Source: Metallyticus violacea
Taxonomy: Eukaryota; Arthropoda; Insecta; Mantodea; Metallyticidae
Assembly (NCBI GenBank): GCA_030762175.1
Contig: CM060833.1
Coordinates: forward strand, 9,196,501-9,260,500
Length of the DNA stretch: 64,000 nt
Direction of reading: 5' to 3'
The notes under the pieces are model-generated. The model did no database searches. It saw nothing but the letters and a program-made list of their open reading frames with translations, and was not told where the DNA came from. Of the stretch, positions 1 to 9,638 are shown piece by piece (position 1 is the first letter of the stretch; the number at the start of each line of letters is the position of its first letter). Both the position numbers and the translations under genes were made by a program.

Positions 1-610
1 TGAACAGAAATTGGTGCGAGTGGACGTGAGTCGGTAGCGGAGTTTACTAGAAATACCTGAATCCCATCATTACGTTTGATGAGACTTGGTTTCACCATTG
101 TGATCCCTAAAGCAAACAGGCGAGCTGAGTCTGGAAATCATCTGGTTCCCCGACACCAAAACCGCCAGGAGTGTTCGGTCGGCAGATGGTTTCGTCGTGG
201 AATGGTTTATCAACATGAAGTCCCCCTTCAAACAATGGTTAATGTAGTATATTACAAGACCGTTTTGAGGGTCGAAAACGCCCTGGTTGGCTCCTTAGTC
301 ATGACAATGCACATCCTCATATTTGCAACGTTTTTGCTCAACATTTGGTCAGAAAAAATCATCGAATTTGTGTCCTCACGCTTCATGTAGCCTGGACCTA
401 TCTCCATATGACTTCTCCGTTCCCTCGTCTCAAAAATGAGCAATGGGACAAGCATTTTTGTTTATAACAGCTGTTGGGAATAAGGCGGAGGCGGTTCTGA
501 AGATTTAAAAAATGGTTTCCAGCACGTCTTCCAGGACTGGCACACATGTGGCTAAGTGTATACAGCACAATGACGATTACTTCGAAAAACATTATACCAA
601 CCTTGACCCT
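1..610 (+). mobile_element. mariner transposase relic, C-terminal part
   Basis: A decayed transposase of the mariner type enters from the left edge. Around 295-345 one frame reads SHDNAHPHICNVFAQHL, which corresponds to the second catalytic-aspartate motif (HDNAxPH). Further on, 500-590 reads in shifting frames as the C-terminal 'F-x-x-W ... C-I ... D-Y-F' region. Stops and frameshifts interrupt it throughout, so it is inactive. It lies in the presumed last intron of, or downstream of, the Eiger-like gene on the opposite strand. Confidence 0.6.
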
Positions 611-659
611 GGCTAGTGTACTTGTAAGTTAAAAAAGAATTCCCAATCTTTATTGACTA

Positions 660-1599
660 GAAAGGAGTGTTCTTAAGGTTCTCGGCTTAAAAGATGTCTG
701 AAAGATGGCCAAATTACTATGATAGTTAAGTATCGTTATGGCGCTCTGTAAATTTTCAGACTCATAAGTGTAGTCACTCGTTTGTAACGATCGTGTAAAC
801 AAACTAGTGTTAACATTTTCTACAAAATGAATAAAACCGAAATACGAACTGTGATAAAGCACTTCGTTTTGACGGTTTTAACCCCAACGAAATACAAACG
901 GATTTCACATTAAAGGATTTTTTCCTTTCGTTTTCAATGGTTAAAAAGTAGAATGATGAATTTAAGCGTAGTCATACATCCATTCAGGATGATGAACGCT
1001 CTGGATGTCCCCAAAACTCTGCGGCCGACGAGATTGTGACAAAAAGTCACAATGCCGCACTCATTGATCGCCTACTGAAGGTACGCGAGCTGGCTGACAT
1101 TGCAAAGACCTGGAAGGCCGTGTCCACTACATTTTACACAAAATTTTAGGTGTGAGAAAGTTTTCCCGCTCGATGGGGGCCGCGTTTATTAACAATGGAC
1201 CAAAGACCATTTGGACATTTCGCATGAGCCGACGTTTCACAACAGTACATGAAACATGAATTCATCTCTACACGCCAGAGACGAAGGAGCACGGGACTCT
1301 CAAGGTGTGGTGCTCATAGACTACCTCCAGAAGGGCAGAATCATCAATGGGGTGTATTACGCTTCACTACTGGACCAACTGAAGGATGATATTCAGACTA
1401 AACGTCCACACCTTGAGAAAAAGAAAGTTCTCCTTCATCACGATAATGCGCCTTCACACACGTCTGGGATTGTTGTTGCAAAACTGCATGACCTTCGCTT
1501 TCAAGTGCTTCCAAATCCACCATATTCACCGCAATTAAACCTTTCTCTTAAATTTTATGTTTTCTTGATCAGACCGAGAACTTTTAGAACGCTCCATGT
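660..1599 (+). mobile_element. mariner element, family M1, internally deleted copy a
   Basis: The ends at about 661-685 and 1575-1598 form an inverted repeat (left GTTCTTAAGGTTCTCGG, right CCGAGAACTTTTAGAAC). Inside, 860-1010 encodes the N-terminal helix-turn-helix region in broken frames. The open stretch 1256-1606 carries YASLLDQLKDDIQTKRPHL followed by HHDNAPSHTS, the mariner catalytic motif. The C-terminal third, with the last catalytic aspartate, is missing: the reading frame runs from PPYSPQL straight into the right inverted repeat. A second copy of the family lies at 40407-42022 on the minus strand. Confidence 0.85.
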
Positions 1600-1616
1600 A
1601 ATTTGAAATATCATAC

Positions 1617-1765
1617 CTGGGCATAAATCATATAAATTCCACCATCTCTCACAGTGACTGTTCCGTTGTTATAAGTGAAATAACGGTTCATTGCAAGGTG
1701 TTGCATCCAGTCGCTGGGTGACCAGTCAGAAAATATTCCATCTGGGTGTCGAAGACGTCCATTAC
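1617..1765 (-). CDS. eiger-like: TNF-superfamily ligand (Eiger-like), TNF-domain exon
   Basis: Internal exon of a minus-strand gene. Acceptor TTGATTTTAG precedes it and donor GTATGA follows CCCAG. It supplies two bases of a split glycine codon and then 49 codons, ending in phase 0. The translation starts NGRLRHPDGIFSDWSPSDW and ends GTVTVRDGGIYMIYAQ. This matches the early strands of a TNF-homology domain: a tryptophan-rich first part, then 'x-V-x-x-x-G-x-Y-x-I-Y-A-Q', the usual signature of TNF ligands. Eiger is the insect TNF ligand that signals through Wengen/Grindelwald receptors to JNK; it acts as a type II membrane protein or shed trimer. The remaining TNF-domain strands are not in the window. 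Family assignment is good; calling it the true Eiger orthologue is inference. Confidence 0.8.
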
Positions 1766-1843
1766 CTAAAATCAAATGTTTCAGGTTATGAACCTGTGGA
1801 TTCAGAACAAACACAGCTCATATTTAAAGGTTGTTAATCTCAC

Positions 1844-2036
1844 CATCATAGTGCGGGTGCTCTATGCTGTATTGAGAGGTGTCACCGTTGTAGTGTGCAA
1901 TAGGTCTAGTGGGTTTCACTGGCGCTATTTCCAGCTGAGACAAATTCTTACGCCGAATTTTCTTCCTGCGAGGTTTTGCTGTCGAGAGAGCATCTCCTGG
2001 ACTTAGTACCGTTGCGCCAACAGAGCCTCTTTGTTC
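1844..2036 (-). CDS. eiger-like: TNF-superfamily ligand (Eiger-like), exon before the TNF domain
   Basis: Minus-strand exon with acceptor ACTTTGCAG and donor ATGATG/GTGAGA. It is 193 bases, enters in phase 0 at GAACAA and leaves one base (G), which with GT of the next exon makes glycine. The joined sequence therefore reads HPHYDG-NGRLRHPDG. The exon starts EQRGSVGATVLSPGDAL, has a very basic stretch KPRRKKIRRK, and ends in AHYNGDTSQYSIEHPHYDG, where AHYNGD looks like the first strand of the TNF domain. The basic stretch could serve as a proprotein-processing or matrix-binding site; that is inference. The intron to the next exon is only 78 bases (1766-1843). Confidence 0.78.
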
Positions 2037-2339
2037 CTGCAAAGTATAAAAGAATATCCAAAAATTCATCTTATCCTAAACATAATAGATTTATTCTTTT
2101 TACTATATATATATTCAATAACTAATACAAGACATTTTACCTTCGTTCATTTCTTTTAATGGAAAAAGTAACAGGAAAAAAATTAAAGTGATGAAAAAAA
2201 ATTATATAGTCTTCTTCATAAATACGTTGTAACTTTTTGAAAGGAACTGTACTTGGTGTTTTGGCGCTCTAGCCAGATACCATCACTCTCATTGTTGAGT
2301 TCAGGTATAACAAATAGAAAGATAGCATTACTTGAGGTT

Positions 2340-2480
2340 TAACAATGGAGTGGGAAGATGATGAAAACCGCGTTGACACAGGTTGGGAATATCCTCCTGT
2401 AACGTGCACTGACCTGAGTGAAGACGAAAGCAGGATTTCAGAGCGGCATATTGCTCGTCGCGTGTCACGTCTCCTTTTCC
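2340..2480 (-). mobile_element. mariner N-terminal fragment, family M3
   Basis: The minus strand reads VTRDEQYAALKSCFRL, the start of a mariner transposase, in a short open stretch. The same start occurs at about 10570 and 57690, with closely similar words. Only the N-terminal end is left here. It sits in an intron of the Eiger-like gene. Confidence 0.55.
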
Positions 2481-3021
2481 ACTCTCACAGACTGGAGACG
2501 GAAGTGACAACAATGAAACTATTTATGCATTAAACTAACAAAATATTGGAAAATTAAACTCGTGTTAGAAATTATGCCTGTAAAATTATAATCGTTGTTT
2601 ATGAAACAACGCTGGTATGTACGAGGGAATTATCTTTTCTATTTAGATCTTCACATGAAATAGTTGCTAAAATTGAAAATGCCAAGAAATTGTTCCGAAG
2701 CACTGGTATCCACACTTTCAACCCAGTTATATGAAGATTTTGAACCATTTTCTGTTTCAGAGTGATTAGGTCCTGTTGAGAAAGCAGATGATGTTGGTAA
2801 AAACTGAAATAATGTTAAAAATGTGACAATCTAGTAAATCCCCTCCCAGTGACAACATTCGATCAGAAGGAAAAAAAAGTGGGGGGAAAAAATCAGAAAT
2901 GATGATAACCTCACCCTAAAAAACAACCTATGACTTCACATTAAAAAAAAGTTTTAAAAGAGAAATTACAACAGGAAGGAGGGGGGAAAGACTGGATTCA
3001 GTGCAAGAACTGCCTTTTTTC

Positions 3022-3291
3022 TTAATTTAGCGCCCGTTTTTACTGCTGAGGCACCATAGGCGAGGGACACTGACGATGCATGAGATGAAATTATATGTTG
3101 GGACATTTTTTTTTTAAAAGGAAACGTCCTAGGTCTAAGTTTAGGGTACCTCCCCGGCATTTGCCATGTATGAGGACTGAGGAAAACCTGGAAAAAACCT
3201 CAAGTGAAGGAGGACGGTCCTTGCGGGATTCGAACCCCAGACCTCGCACTCATGAGTCCGCGTCTTAACGACCTCGGCCACTGTGGCGGTC
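3022..3291 (-). repeat. SINE family A, copy 1
   Basis: About 270 bases of a tRNA-derived SINE, read on the minus strand. The head near 3230-3291 has an A-box-like GTGGCCGAGGTCGTTAAG and a B box GGGGTTCGAATCC. These are followed by GCCAGGACCGTCC, then a body with CCAGGTTTTCCTCAGTCC and GGTACCCTAAACTTAGGCC. The tail is CCTCAGTAGTAAAAACGGGCG. Many copies of the same unit occur in the window in both orientations, which makes the family call secure. It lies in an intron of the Eiger-like gene. Confidence 0.92.
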
Positions 3292-3334
3292 AGTGTTGGT
3301 TCGAGGTCTGTTCCATTTATAATTGCGATTCGAG

Positions 3335-4175
3335 TGATTCAATAGAATATGACGGTTTTCAGAACCTTCTTGTGGGACACTCATAAAAGTATTTTTTCAA
3401 GGAACAAATAGCAAAATGCATCCATTAATCTGAACTTATTTTTTAAAAATCACAAGTGACTCAACGGAATATGACAGTTTTCAGAATGCCGCCGTTTCTA
3501 GCAATTTTGCAATACAGTTGTGGTATTGGTTGTTATGTAACTATGCAATTTATTCTGTCCATTTAGCAAACAACAGTATTGATAATTGGATGATAATTGA
3601 TACAGATTTATTGAATCTAAGTCAATCTCCTACGTTCAGAGAAAATTTAATGTGCCAGAAATGATGGCAACACTGGACTTTCAGATGGATTATAACGATG
3701 AAAATGAGTTTTGGTTTCAGCAGGATGATGCCACAGCTCACACCACTCGTGAAACAATGAACACTCTGCGGATCCTGTTTCCTGGCTCATAATTTCTCAA
3801 TTTGCTGATGTTGCCTGGCCAGCCCGATCTGACCGCTGGAGACTATTTTTTTTTTATGGGGATACTTGAAAAGTAGAGTGTACTGTGACAGGCCACGGAC
3901 CATCATGCAGTTCAAAGAAAACATAACTCGTGAAATTAGAGAAATTGATCACGTTTTATTGCAGCGAGTTATGACAAACTTCCCTTAGCCTATTACACGA
4001 ATGTGTTCGTTGTCATGGAGCCCATTTAAAAGTTTTTATTTTTAAAAAATAAGTTCAGATTAATAAATTGCATTGTGCTACTGTTCCTTGAAAAATAATT
4101 TTTATTTAATTCTGTACAGGTGTCTTACAAAAAGGTTCTGAAAACCGTCATATTCCATTGGGTCGTCCTGTACAT
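3335..4175 (+). mobile_element. Mariner-like element with about 100-bp terminal inverted repeats
   Basis: The left end (about 3338-3450) and the right end (about 4060-4170, reversed) share long matching blocks. These include GAATATGACGGTTTTCAGAACC, cited as GAATATGACGG and TTTTCAGAACC, then TTTTTCAAGGAACA and AATCTGAACTTATTTTTTAAAAA. Between them 3680-3960 encodes a decayed DDE transposase on the plus strand, with FWFQQDDATAHTTRETM and later DYFFLWGYLKSRVYCDRP. Stops and frameshifts are present. A second shorter match to the terminus occurs at about 3463-3490, so the left end may be duplicated. Confidence 0.72.
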
Positions 4176-4221
4176 TTAAGAGTGCGCATTTACAGTTTTG
4201 TGGAAAATGAAAGAAAATCAT

Positions 4222-4977
4222 ATACAATATACAGAATGTGCTAAAAAATGTATACAGACTTAAAACAGAGAAAAACTGTGTTAACATATCAAAACTGAAT
4301 TCATACAAACAGAAAATGATGAGCACTAATCATCTTAGACTTTTACACTTACAACAGTTGCCCACTATCGGCGTCGATACACTTCTGAGTACGTTGAACT
4401 ACTGATTGAGTAACGTTTGCGAAAGTGTCCTCAGCGATTGCAGCATATGCTGTTTCAATTTCTTCCCGAAGTGCTGTCAGTGTAGCTGGTTTTCTACGGT
4501 ATACAGCATCCTTAAGAGTTCCCCATAGGTTGAAGTCCAACGGAGTTAGATCCGGAGAACGCGATGGGAACTCAATCGGATCTCTTCGTCCTATCCAGTG
4601 CCTTGGGATCAAGTGCGCGGGGCTTGTTGCTGTGCGAGGTCTCTCAAATCTTCCCTTGTGAACATCGCATACGGTACGATGAGTCTCAAATTTGTCTCGA
4701 ATACGTGCAATTGTTACTCGCGTTGGCGGTTCTGTTCTGTACACATGTCTCCATTGCCTTTGAACTTCAACAATATTCTCGGTTTTCCAATAACACTTCA
4801 AGTTTGCTTTCCGCTGTTCAAACGATAATCTTGGCTCCATTTTGTTGTAGCAACGCTAGTATAACGTAATATCAGTCACATCTGTTTACAGAACATCATA
4901 CTGCACGTTCCAACTTTGAAATATATTAAATACATGCCTGCTGTGAAAGCGTATACATTTTTTGGCACCCTCGGTAT
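4222..4977 (-). mobile_element. Mariner-like short element (internal deletion), with in-frame transposase remnant 4349-4840
   Basis: Inverted termini are visible: GTGCTAAAAAATGTATAC near 4230-4247 and GTATACATTTTTTGGCAC near 4949-4967. Between them the minus strand has an uninterrupted 163-codon frame starting MEPRLSFEQRKANLKCYW. It reads through a helix-turn-helix N-terminus and then jumps directly to IPRHWIGRRDPIEF and SRSPDLTPLDFNLWGTLK, the C-terminal catalytic part. Compared with the longer relative at 20882-22190, about 540 bases of the middle, with the first two catalytic acidic residues, are missing. The join preserved the frame. It is a non-autonomous deletion derivative in an intron of the Eiger-like gene. 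Confidence 0.85.
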
Positions 4978-5130
4978 ATTATTTGTTTGTTTCAAAAGAG
5001 TAGACATTTGTTTGATGATACGCATTTGTAATTGTTTTGAGTAGGAAGAAATTCACCCTATCCCCACGAGATTTTCTACATGGCTCTTCTCACCCCGGTT
5101 ACAATAGATGATTACCTGATATACTCTCAC

Positions 5131-5407
5131 CACGACTTCACCCTCTGGACGGCCGTGATTCAGCTGCCGGAGCGTGAGAGGTGCTGGTCTTTTTGTTGGA
5201 GGAGGCGGTGGAAGCGGTGGCTGATGAAGCAACGTATCGACACTACTATCTGTCTGCATGACACGAGAAACTCGGGAGATGATCGGAGCTGGTGCTTGTG
5301 TCGTCTGTGACACCGTCCTCTCACGTTTATGTGGATCCCCGATCTGCGGGCCTCCCACATATTTCTTGTGATGGGAACCGCGTTTAGATGTCCATAGCGG
5401 ACTCACT
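5131..5407 (-). CDS. eiger-like: TNF-superfamily ligand (Eiger-like), proline-rich stalk exon
   Basis: Minus-strand exon with acceptor ACATTTTTTCAG. It enters with one base that completes an arginine codon from the previous exon, giving DYHR-VSPLWTSKRG. The frame runs about 92 codons and includes THE stalk features SKRGSHHKKYVGG, a Ser/Thr/Gln stretch, and a proline run QPPLPPPPPTKRPAP; no domain is recognised. Two donors keep phase 0: GTG/GTGAGAGTAT, giving the end 5131, and CAG/GTAATC, giving the end 5116. The first is the better consensus and is used here. Both join in frame to EQRGSVG of the next exon. Assignment to the gene rests on splice-phase continuity and compositional similarity. 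Confidence 0.68.
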
Positions 5408-5481
5408 CTGAAAAAATGTGAAAATTAATGTCATTTTAAAAGGATAATCATTAGTGCTTTTGTTCATTTAAGTCTAAATCT

Positions 5482-5737
5482 GGGCCGTAGGGGTTTAGTG
5501 GTAACCATACTTGCTTCGTAGACCCAAGATCGTGGGTTCAGTCCCGGACTTAAAAATACATTAAGTATGATTTTCTCCGGAAGGGAAGTAAACCCGTGTC
5601 ATAGATTAAAAGAGCCTCAAACTTGAAAGAAAAAACCTCTGAGCAAAATTTATTGATCGTTTCATGCCCTGATTTGAATTAGACGCTGATAACTTGGAGT
5701 GTTAAAACGCGTTCAAAAATAAACCAAATAAATAAAA
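5482..5737 (+). repeat. SINE family B, copy 1 (diverged)
   Basis: Diverged copy of the second tRNA-derived SINE. The head carries GTTTAGTGGTAACCATACTTGC (quoted as TAGTGGTAACCATACTTGC) and the B-box remnant GTGGGTTCAGTCCC. The body retains GGAAGGGAAGTAAA and CCTCTGAGCAAAATTTATTG, and the tail ends in AAATAAACCAAATAAATAAA. It lies in an intron of the Eiger-like gene. Confidence 0.82.
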
Positions 5738-6224
5738 CATCCTAAACTTATGACGCATGTGTTAAATTAATACCAACCTCTAAAAGATTCTGTTACATTC
5801 CCTGGTTTTGTTTTTAATGTCCTTAACTTATATATTAACATAAGATCGGTCAAATGAAAAGGTAACGATAGCAAAATATTACCCACAGTTTGATATAATA
5901 AATCTTATGCGTATTCAATTTTACCAGAAGTGAAATGTATCTTTCTGGCGTCTTTTCAGAATCGCCTTTGCCGTTACTTCTGATAGTCGCGAAGATATTT
6001 CTTCGATTTGGGGAAAAGGAAAAAGTCACATGAGGCTAAATCTGGACCAAAAAGAGGGTGAGGTACATTTACATTTGTTATACTGTGCGATCAGTTTTGT
6101 TTTCCTCTGGAGTGTTTTTCCTATGGGCGAGCGCGCCGCCGGTTAGCCGACCAGGTGGGTCTCGGTGATTAGCGAAAGGATAAAACAATAAAACAAACCA
6201 ACCATACAACAATACAGAAACCAA

Positions 6225-6655
6225 TTTAAGAGGCTCACTAATTATCAAATGAAGTATTGAAACTGCCTGCCTTCATTCTCTACATATTTTTGGCATTTCT
6301 TTAGGAAATTATTCATTACTCGTTGAGAAACCGGGACAATTTCCTGATAAATATTATCTTTGAGTTCTTGTATGGCGTGCGAGTTCGTCTTGTACGCAGC
6401 ATTTTTTCCCCAGAGATAATAATCGCAGGCTGTTAAATTCGGGGGACCAGGGAGTCATAAATCCCTACTAATAACTCTTGTCTTATGGAAACACTTTGTG
6501 AATTGCTCTCACGGAATTATTCGCACTGTGAGCAGTGGCAGTCGTGTTGAAAAGATGCATGGTCACGCTCCCTGCCCTGAGGAAGCAAGAGGACCTCGAT
6601 TTCTTCATAAACCCCATAAAGCGCTAGGATAAATTCCTCAACCGCGGAGAAGTAT
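6225..6655 (-). mobile_element. Mariner-like transposase relic, C-terminal part
   Basis: The minus strand reads, in nearby frames, FQHDCATAHSANNS, then CDYYLWGKNAAYKTNSHAI and VENEGRQFQYF followed by two stops. This is the usual C-terminus of DUF4817-related mariner-like transposases. The frame is shifted at least twice. A relative with the same tail (CMENKGRQFRHFL) is at 7320-8240 on the plus strand. Both sit in introns of the Eiger-like gene. Confidence 0.68.
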
Positions 6656-6782
6656 GAGCTTTTATTCTTTTACAGACGTTCTATCCACCTTTATAAGTGG
6701 CTTTCAAGAACGAGAAAATGAACAGGGTGTATTGACGAACACTAATAGTCGTAATGATTGTATGTGATTGTTTTTTACCAAC

Positions 6783-6974
6783 CTGTGATAATCCTTGATA
6801 GGATTTTCAGTACTTTCCCAGTTGAGAGATGGATCTTTAGGGTCTTTGCCTCCTGTGGTCACTAGGGACTCGTAGAGTCTCAAGCCCTCGCTCTGATTAT
6901 GAGAGTGTGACTCTCTGCCATAACTTTCAGCAATTATAGGTACTGAAGGACCATTGCCTATCTCCCGCTTTCCC
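6783..6974 (-). CDS. eiger-like: TNF-superfamily ligand (Eiger-like), stalk exon
   Basis: Minus-strand exon of 192 bases. It reads GKREIGNGPSVPIIAESYG at its start and ESTENPIKDYH at its end; no domain is recognised. The donor is CACAG/GTTGGT, leaving two bases that match the one-base entry of the next exon. At the acceptor two AGs lie four bases apart (ACAG and GTAG). Only the second, GTAG/GGGAAAG, fits the two-base overhang of the upstream exon, giving VAGK-GKREIG. Use of the first would shift the frame. The polar Ser/Glu/Asn composition suits an extracellular stalk. The exon call rests on phase and composition rather than on a conserved domain. Confidence 0.62.
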
Positions 6975-7319
6975 CTACCTGTAACAATACAGAAAGAGAG
7001 AATTTGATAAATTAAATACATTTATATAAGTAGTAGAGTGTGCATATTAATTATAGTTAGACGAGAGCGAACCTACCTCAAATTATTGATAACTCAAGTT
7101 ATAATGAAATGAGGATAAAATGTTTAATTATAAGATTTTTTACAATTAATATATACTGGCTCATTTTTTCTTCACTTGACCGCTTCACGTGCAGTTCTCG
7201 CGTCGTTCCAAGATTGAAAGCCGGTCGGGGAGCCGGAGGGGAGATCAGTGCAAGTTAGCTCTAGGAATTTACGGACGTGTTTTTGTGTGTTGTGTGACAG
7301 TGTGTTAACTAGTAATTAT

Positions 7320-8240
7320 GCGCCGTAATACCATGTATTAATTACTGAAATCAGGTATTCTATTCCCCAAAGAGTATTAACGATTCGTACAAAATTAGCT
7401 CGTGATGTACAGAGATTGTTTCCCGATGTTCAACTTCCGAGTCGAAGTTCGATTCACAGATTGCTAAATAAATTTCTTGTTACAAGCGTACACAGCCACG
7501 TCCAGTACTCATAGAAGAAATGTTAGATAACATTGGACCGTTGCCACAAAAATCACTTCGGCGTCTTTCTCAGCAAACTGGAATTTCCTGCTCCTCTGCT
7601 CGAACGGCTACAAAGCTAACTATAAGATTACTATAGTGCAAAAACATAAACCGGGTGACCCTGCATCCAGGAGCAGATTTTGTGAATGGATTTTGAATTG
7701 TAAGCATTACGGAGAAATTGACCCTAATCTAATTTTCTTTACAGACGAATCTTGGTCTGACCTCAGACAAAACAACCGATACTGGAGTTCAGAAAAACCT
7801 ACCTGCTCTACGAGGAACCCCTGCATGATCAAAAGATAGGAGTATGGTGCGCCATTAGCGGCGAGAAAATGGACCATGCTTTTTAAAAGAAACAGTTAAC
7901 AATGATAGGCATGTGCAGAATATTTTGCAACCCCTTTCCCATGAATTAACTGTGAGGGAACGTGTTCGCGACTTTCCAACAGAACGCTGCAACGATACAT
8001 AAAACCAATGTCTACTTGCATACAATTCATGAAATATTCCGACGAGAGGGGGGGGCATTAAAGGAAAAGATGTACCAGACAAATCCACACACATTAGATG
8101 AACTAAAGAATAACATTCGTGAAGAAATTTCTTCCATTTCTCAGAGAGAACTGCAAAAGATAATGGTTAATTTGATAAGTAGATGCCAAAAGTGTATGGA
8201 AAATAAAGGGAGACAGTTCCGGCATTTTCTTGCTTGATAA
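7320..8240 (+). mobile_element. Mariner-like (DUF4817-related) transposase relic
   Basis: Broken coding region on the plus strand, strongest in 7650-7850: CEWILNCKHYGEIDPNLIFFTDESW, quoted as DPNLIFFTDESW, with the first catalytic aspartate (TDE). Its end at 8085-8237 reads TLDELKNNIREEISS and CMENKGRQFRHFLA. The segment with the second and third catalytic residues is shortened around 8035-8070, where a run of ten guanines stands. It is inactive and lies in the 6974-9415 intron of the Eiger-like gene. Confidence 0.72.
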
Positions 8241-8456
8241 TGATGAGTAAATGTACTTTTTAAGTGTTAGTAACAACTTAGCTGCGGACTATTTGACTCC
8301 CGTTCACCGCGGTACCAGCCTGAACCGACCGGCGGGCAGCTATGCGTGGAGCGGCCCCACGAAGGAAAAATTATTCATTAGAAGAGGCTTACTCTATTGA
8401 TTTGCACTTTATTTATTTTTTGTGCATACAGAAAGGAATTACAGCTTTCAATTCCC

Positions 8457-8632
8457 ATCCTCCCTGACTGAGGTTTTTTCCAGGTTTTCCTCAGTACTCA
8501 TAAATGGCAAATACTGAGAAGGTACCCTAAACTTAGGCCTGGAACGCTTCCTTCCTTTAAAAACAGTTCTTTCTCAATTTATCATTTCATCTCTTGGTTC
8601 ACCGCCTGTCTCAGTAGTTAAAACGGGCGAAA
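8457..8632 (+). repeat. SINE family A, copy 2 (head missing)
   Basis: Starts at CCTCCCTGACTGAGG, so the tRNA-like head with the A and B boxes is absent. It then follows the family body: CCAGGTTTTCCTCAG, GGTACCCTAAACTTAGGCC, GGAACGCTTCCTTCC. It ends near CAGTAGTTAAAACGGGCG. It abuts a minus-strand mariner relic. Confidence 0.88.
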
Positions 8633-9150
8633 AAATTAGAGAAGAAGAAAACAGTCTATGAACGAAATCACCATAGTCTTTCCTGCGGACCGAACAACCT
8701 TGACCTTCTTTGGTATCGGAGAACCAAGTAATCTCCAGACTGAGTTCGCCTGTTTGCTTTCGGAAGCCAAAGCTCCCGACACTCGTCTGGCTTAGAGGGG
8801 TCTCATGTGTCGTGCAGAACGCACTAACACGGGAAATCTGTAACATGTCCGCCACTCTATCTACTGTTATTGGTTGATCTTCCTAACAATGGCGGCAGCT
8901 GCGTTAATCATGGTCTCGTTCACTGCAGTGGTTGGAGCACCTGGACTGCCCTGCATTGTTGATGAAACACGATTTTCCTTAAACTCTTTGAACTACTGAG
9001 GTACCATTGATTCTGGCAGAACACGCTGTAACATCGCGTACGCTTCTATACCGGATTTCTGCAGACGGAAGCAAAATTTCAGAGTAGCGTACTGCTTGTT
9101 ACACAGCTGACTGGCAACAATCGCTTCGGTACTAAGACGAATGCGCGTAC
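8633..9150 (-). mobile_element. mariner transposase relic, N-terminal part
   Basis: In adjoining frames the minus strand gives NKQYATLKFCFRLQKSG, then NETMINAAAAIVRKINQ and ADMLQISRVSAF: the helix-turn-helix DNA-binding half of a mariner transposase. The lower part (8575-8700) resembles the catalytic-domain start, in shifted frames. The rest is missing where the SINE A fragment begins. It is a different, more diverged family member than M1. Confidence 0.62.
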
Positions 9151-9414
9151 TAGCTTGCAGTTTTTTCTACCAATCATATGAGATCTGTTCTTTTCATGAA
9201 TCACCGTACTTCCACTGTGTGATCACAAAATAAATAAATAATAATTCTCAATCTTTATTGACTAGCCGTTGTATTAATTAACTTTTCTTAAAGGTATGTG
9301 CAGTTTTTTTTTCTGACCGCCTGAATTAAAAATACCAAGCAGAACACACATAAGCTCCAGATATTCCAACAGTAAACCTTACACATTTTCAAAGGACGAT
9401 GGAAGATTTAATAC

Positions 9415-9638
9415 TTGCCAGCAACAGACTCCTGTGTTGTGTTGGTATCTCTGCTGGTTCCGTTGTTTTTATCTGGTGTAGGTCCGTGGTTGGCAAACGC
9501 AGAAAGGTATGGCATTCTGTGCAGTAGTTCTCTTTCGTGTGGTTTCTCATACTGATCCAGGTCATAGTCATCATAATCATCGTCGTCTTCGTCATCATCC
9601 TCGTCATCGTCATCTCTCATGCCCTCCTCTGCATAAAC
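9415..9638 (-). CDS. eiger-like: TNF-superfamily ligand (Eiger-like), acidic stalk exon
   Basis: Most upstream exon found for the minus-strand gene. Acceptor ATATTTTACAG precedes GTTTATGCAGAGG in phase 0, and 224 bases later the donor AA/GTATTA leaves two bases that pair with the one-base entry of exon 6783-6974. The translation starts VYAEEGMRDDDDEDDDEDDD, continues DYDDYDLDQYEK, and later HRMPYLSAFANHG and TNTTQESVAGK. The long Asp/Glu run is codon-mixed (GAC, GAT, GAG, GAA), so it is coding low complexity rather than a simple microsatellite. No signal or membrane segment is present; those must be in exons further upstream that I could not identify. No conserved domain supports this exon; splice phase does. 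Confidence 0.62.

Noticed and set aside
9389..9613. Met/Thr-rich minus-strand frame
   Set aside because: Shadow frame of the acidic Eiger-like exon; the Asp/Glu frame fits both splice sites.
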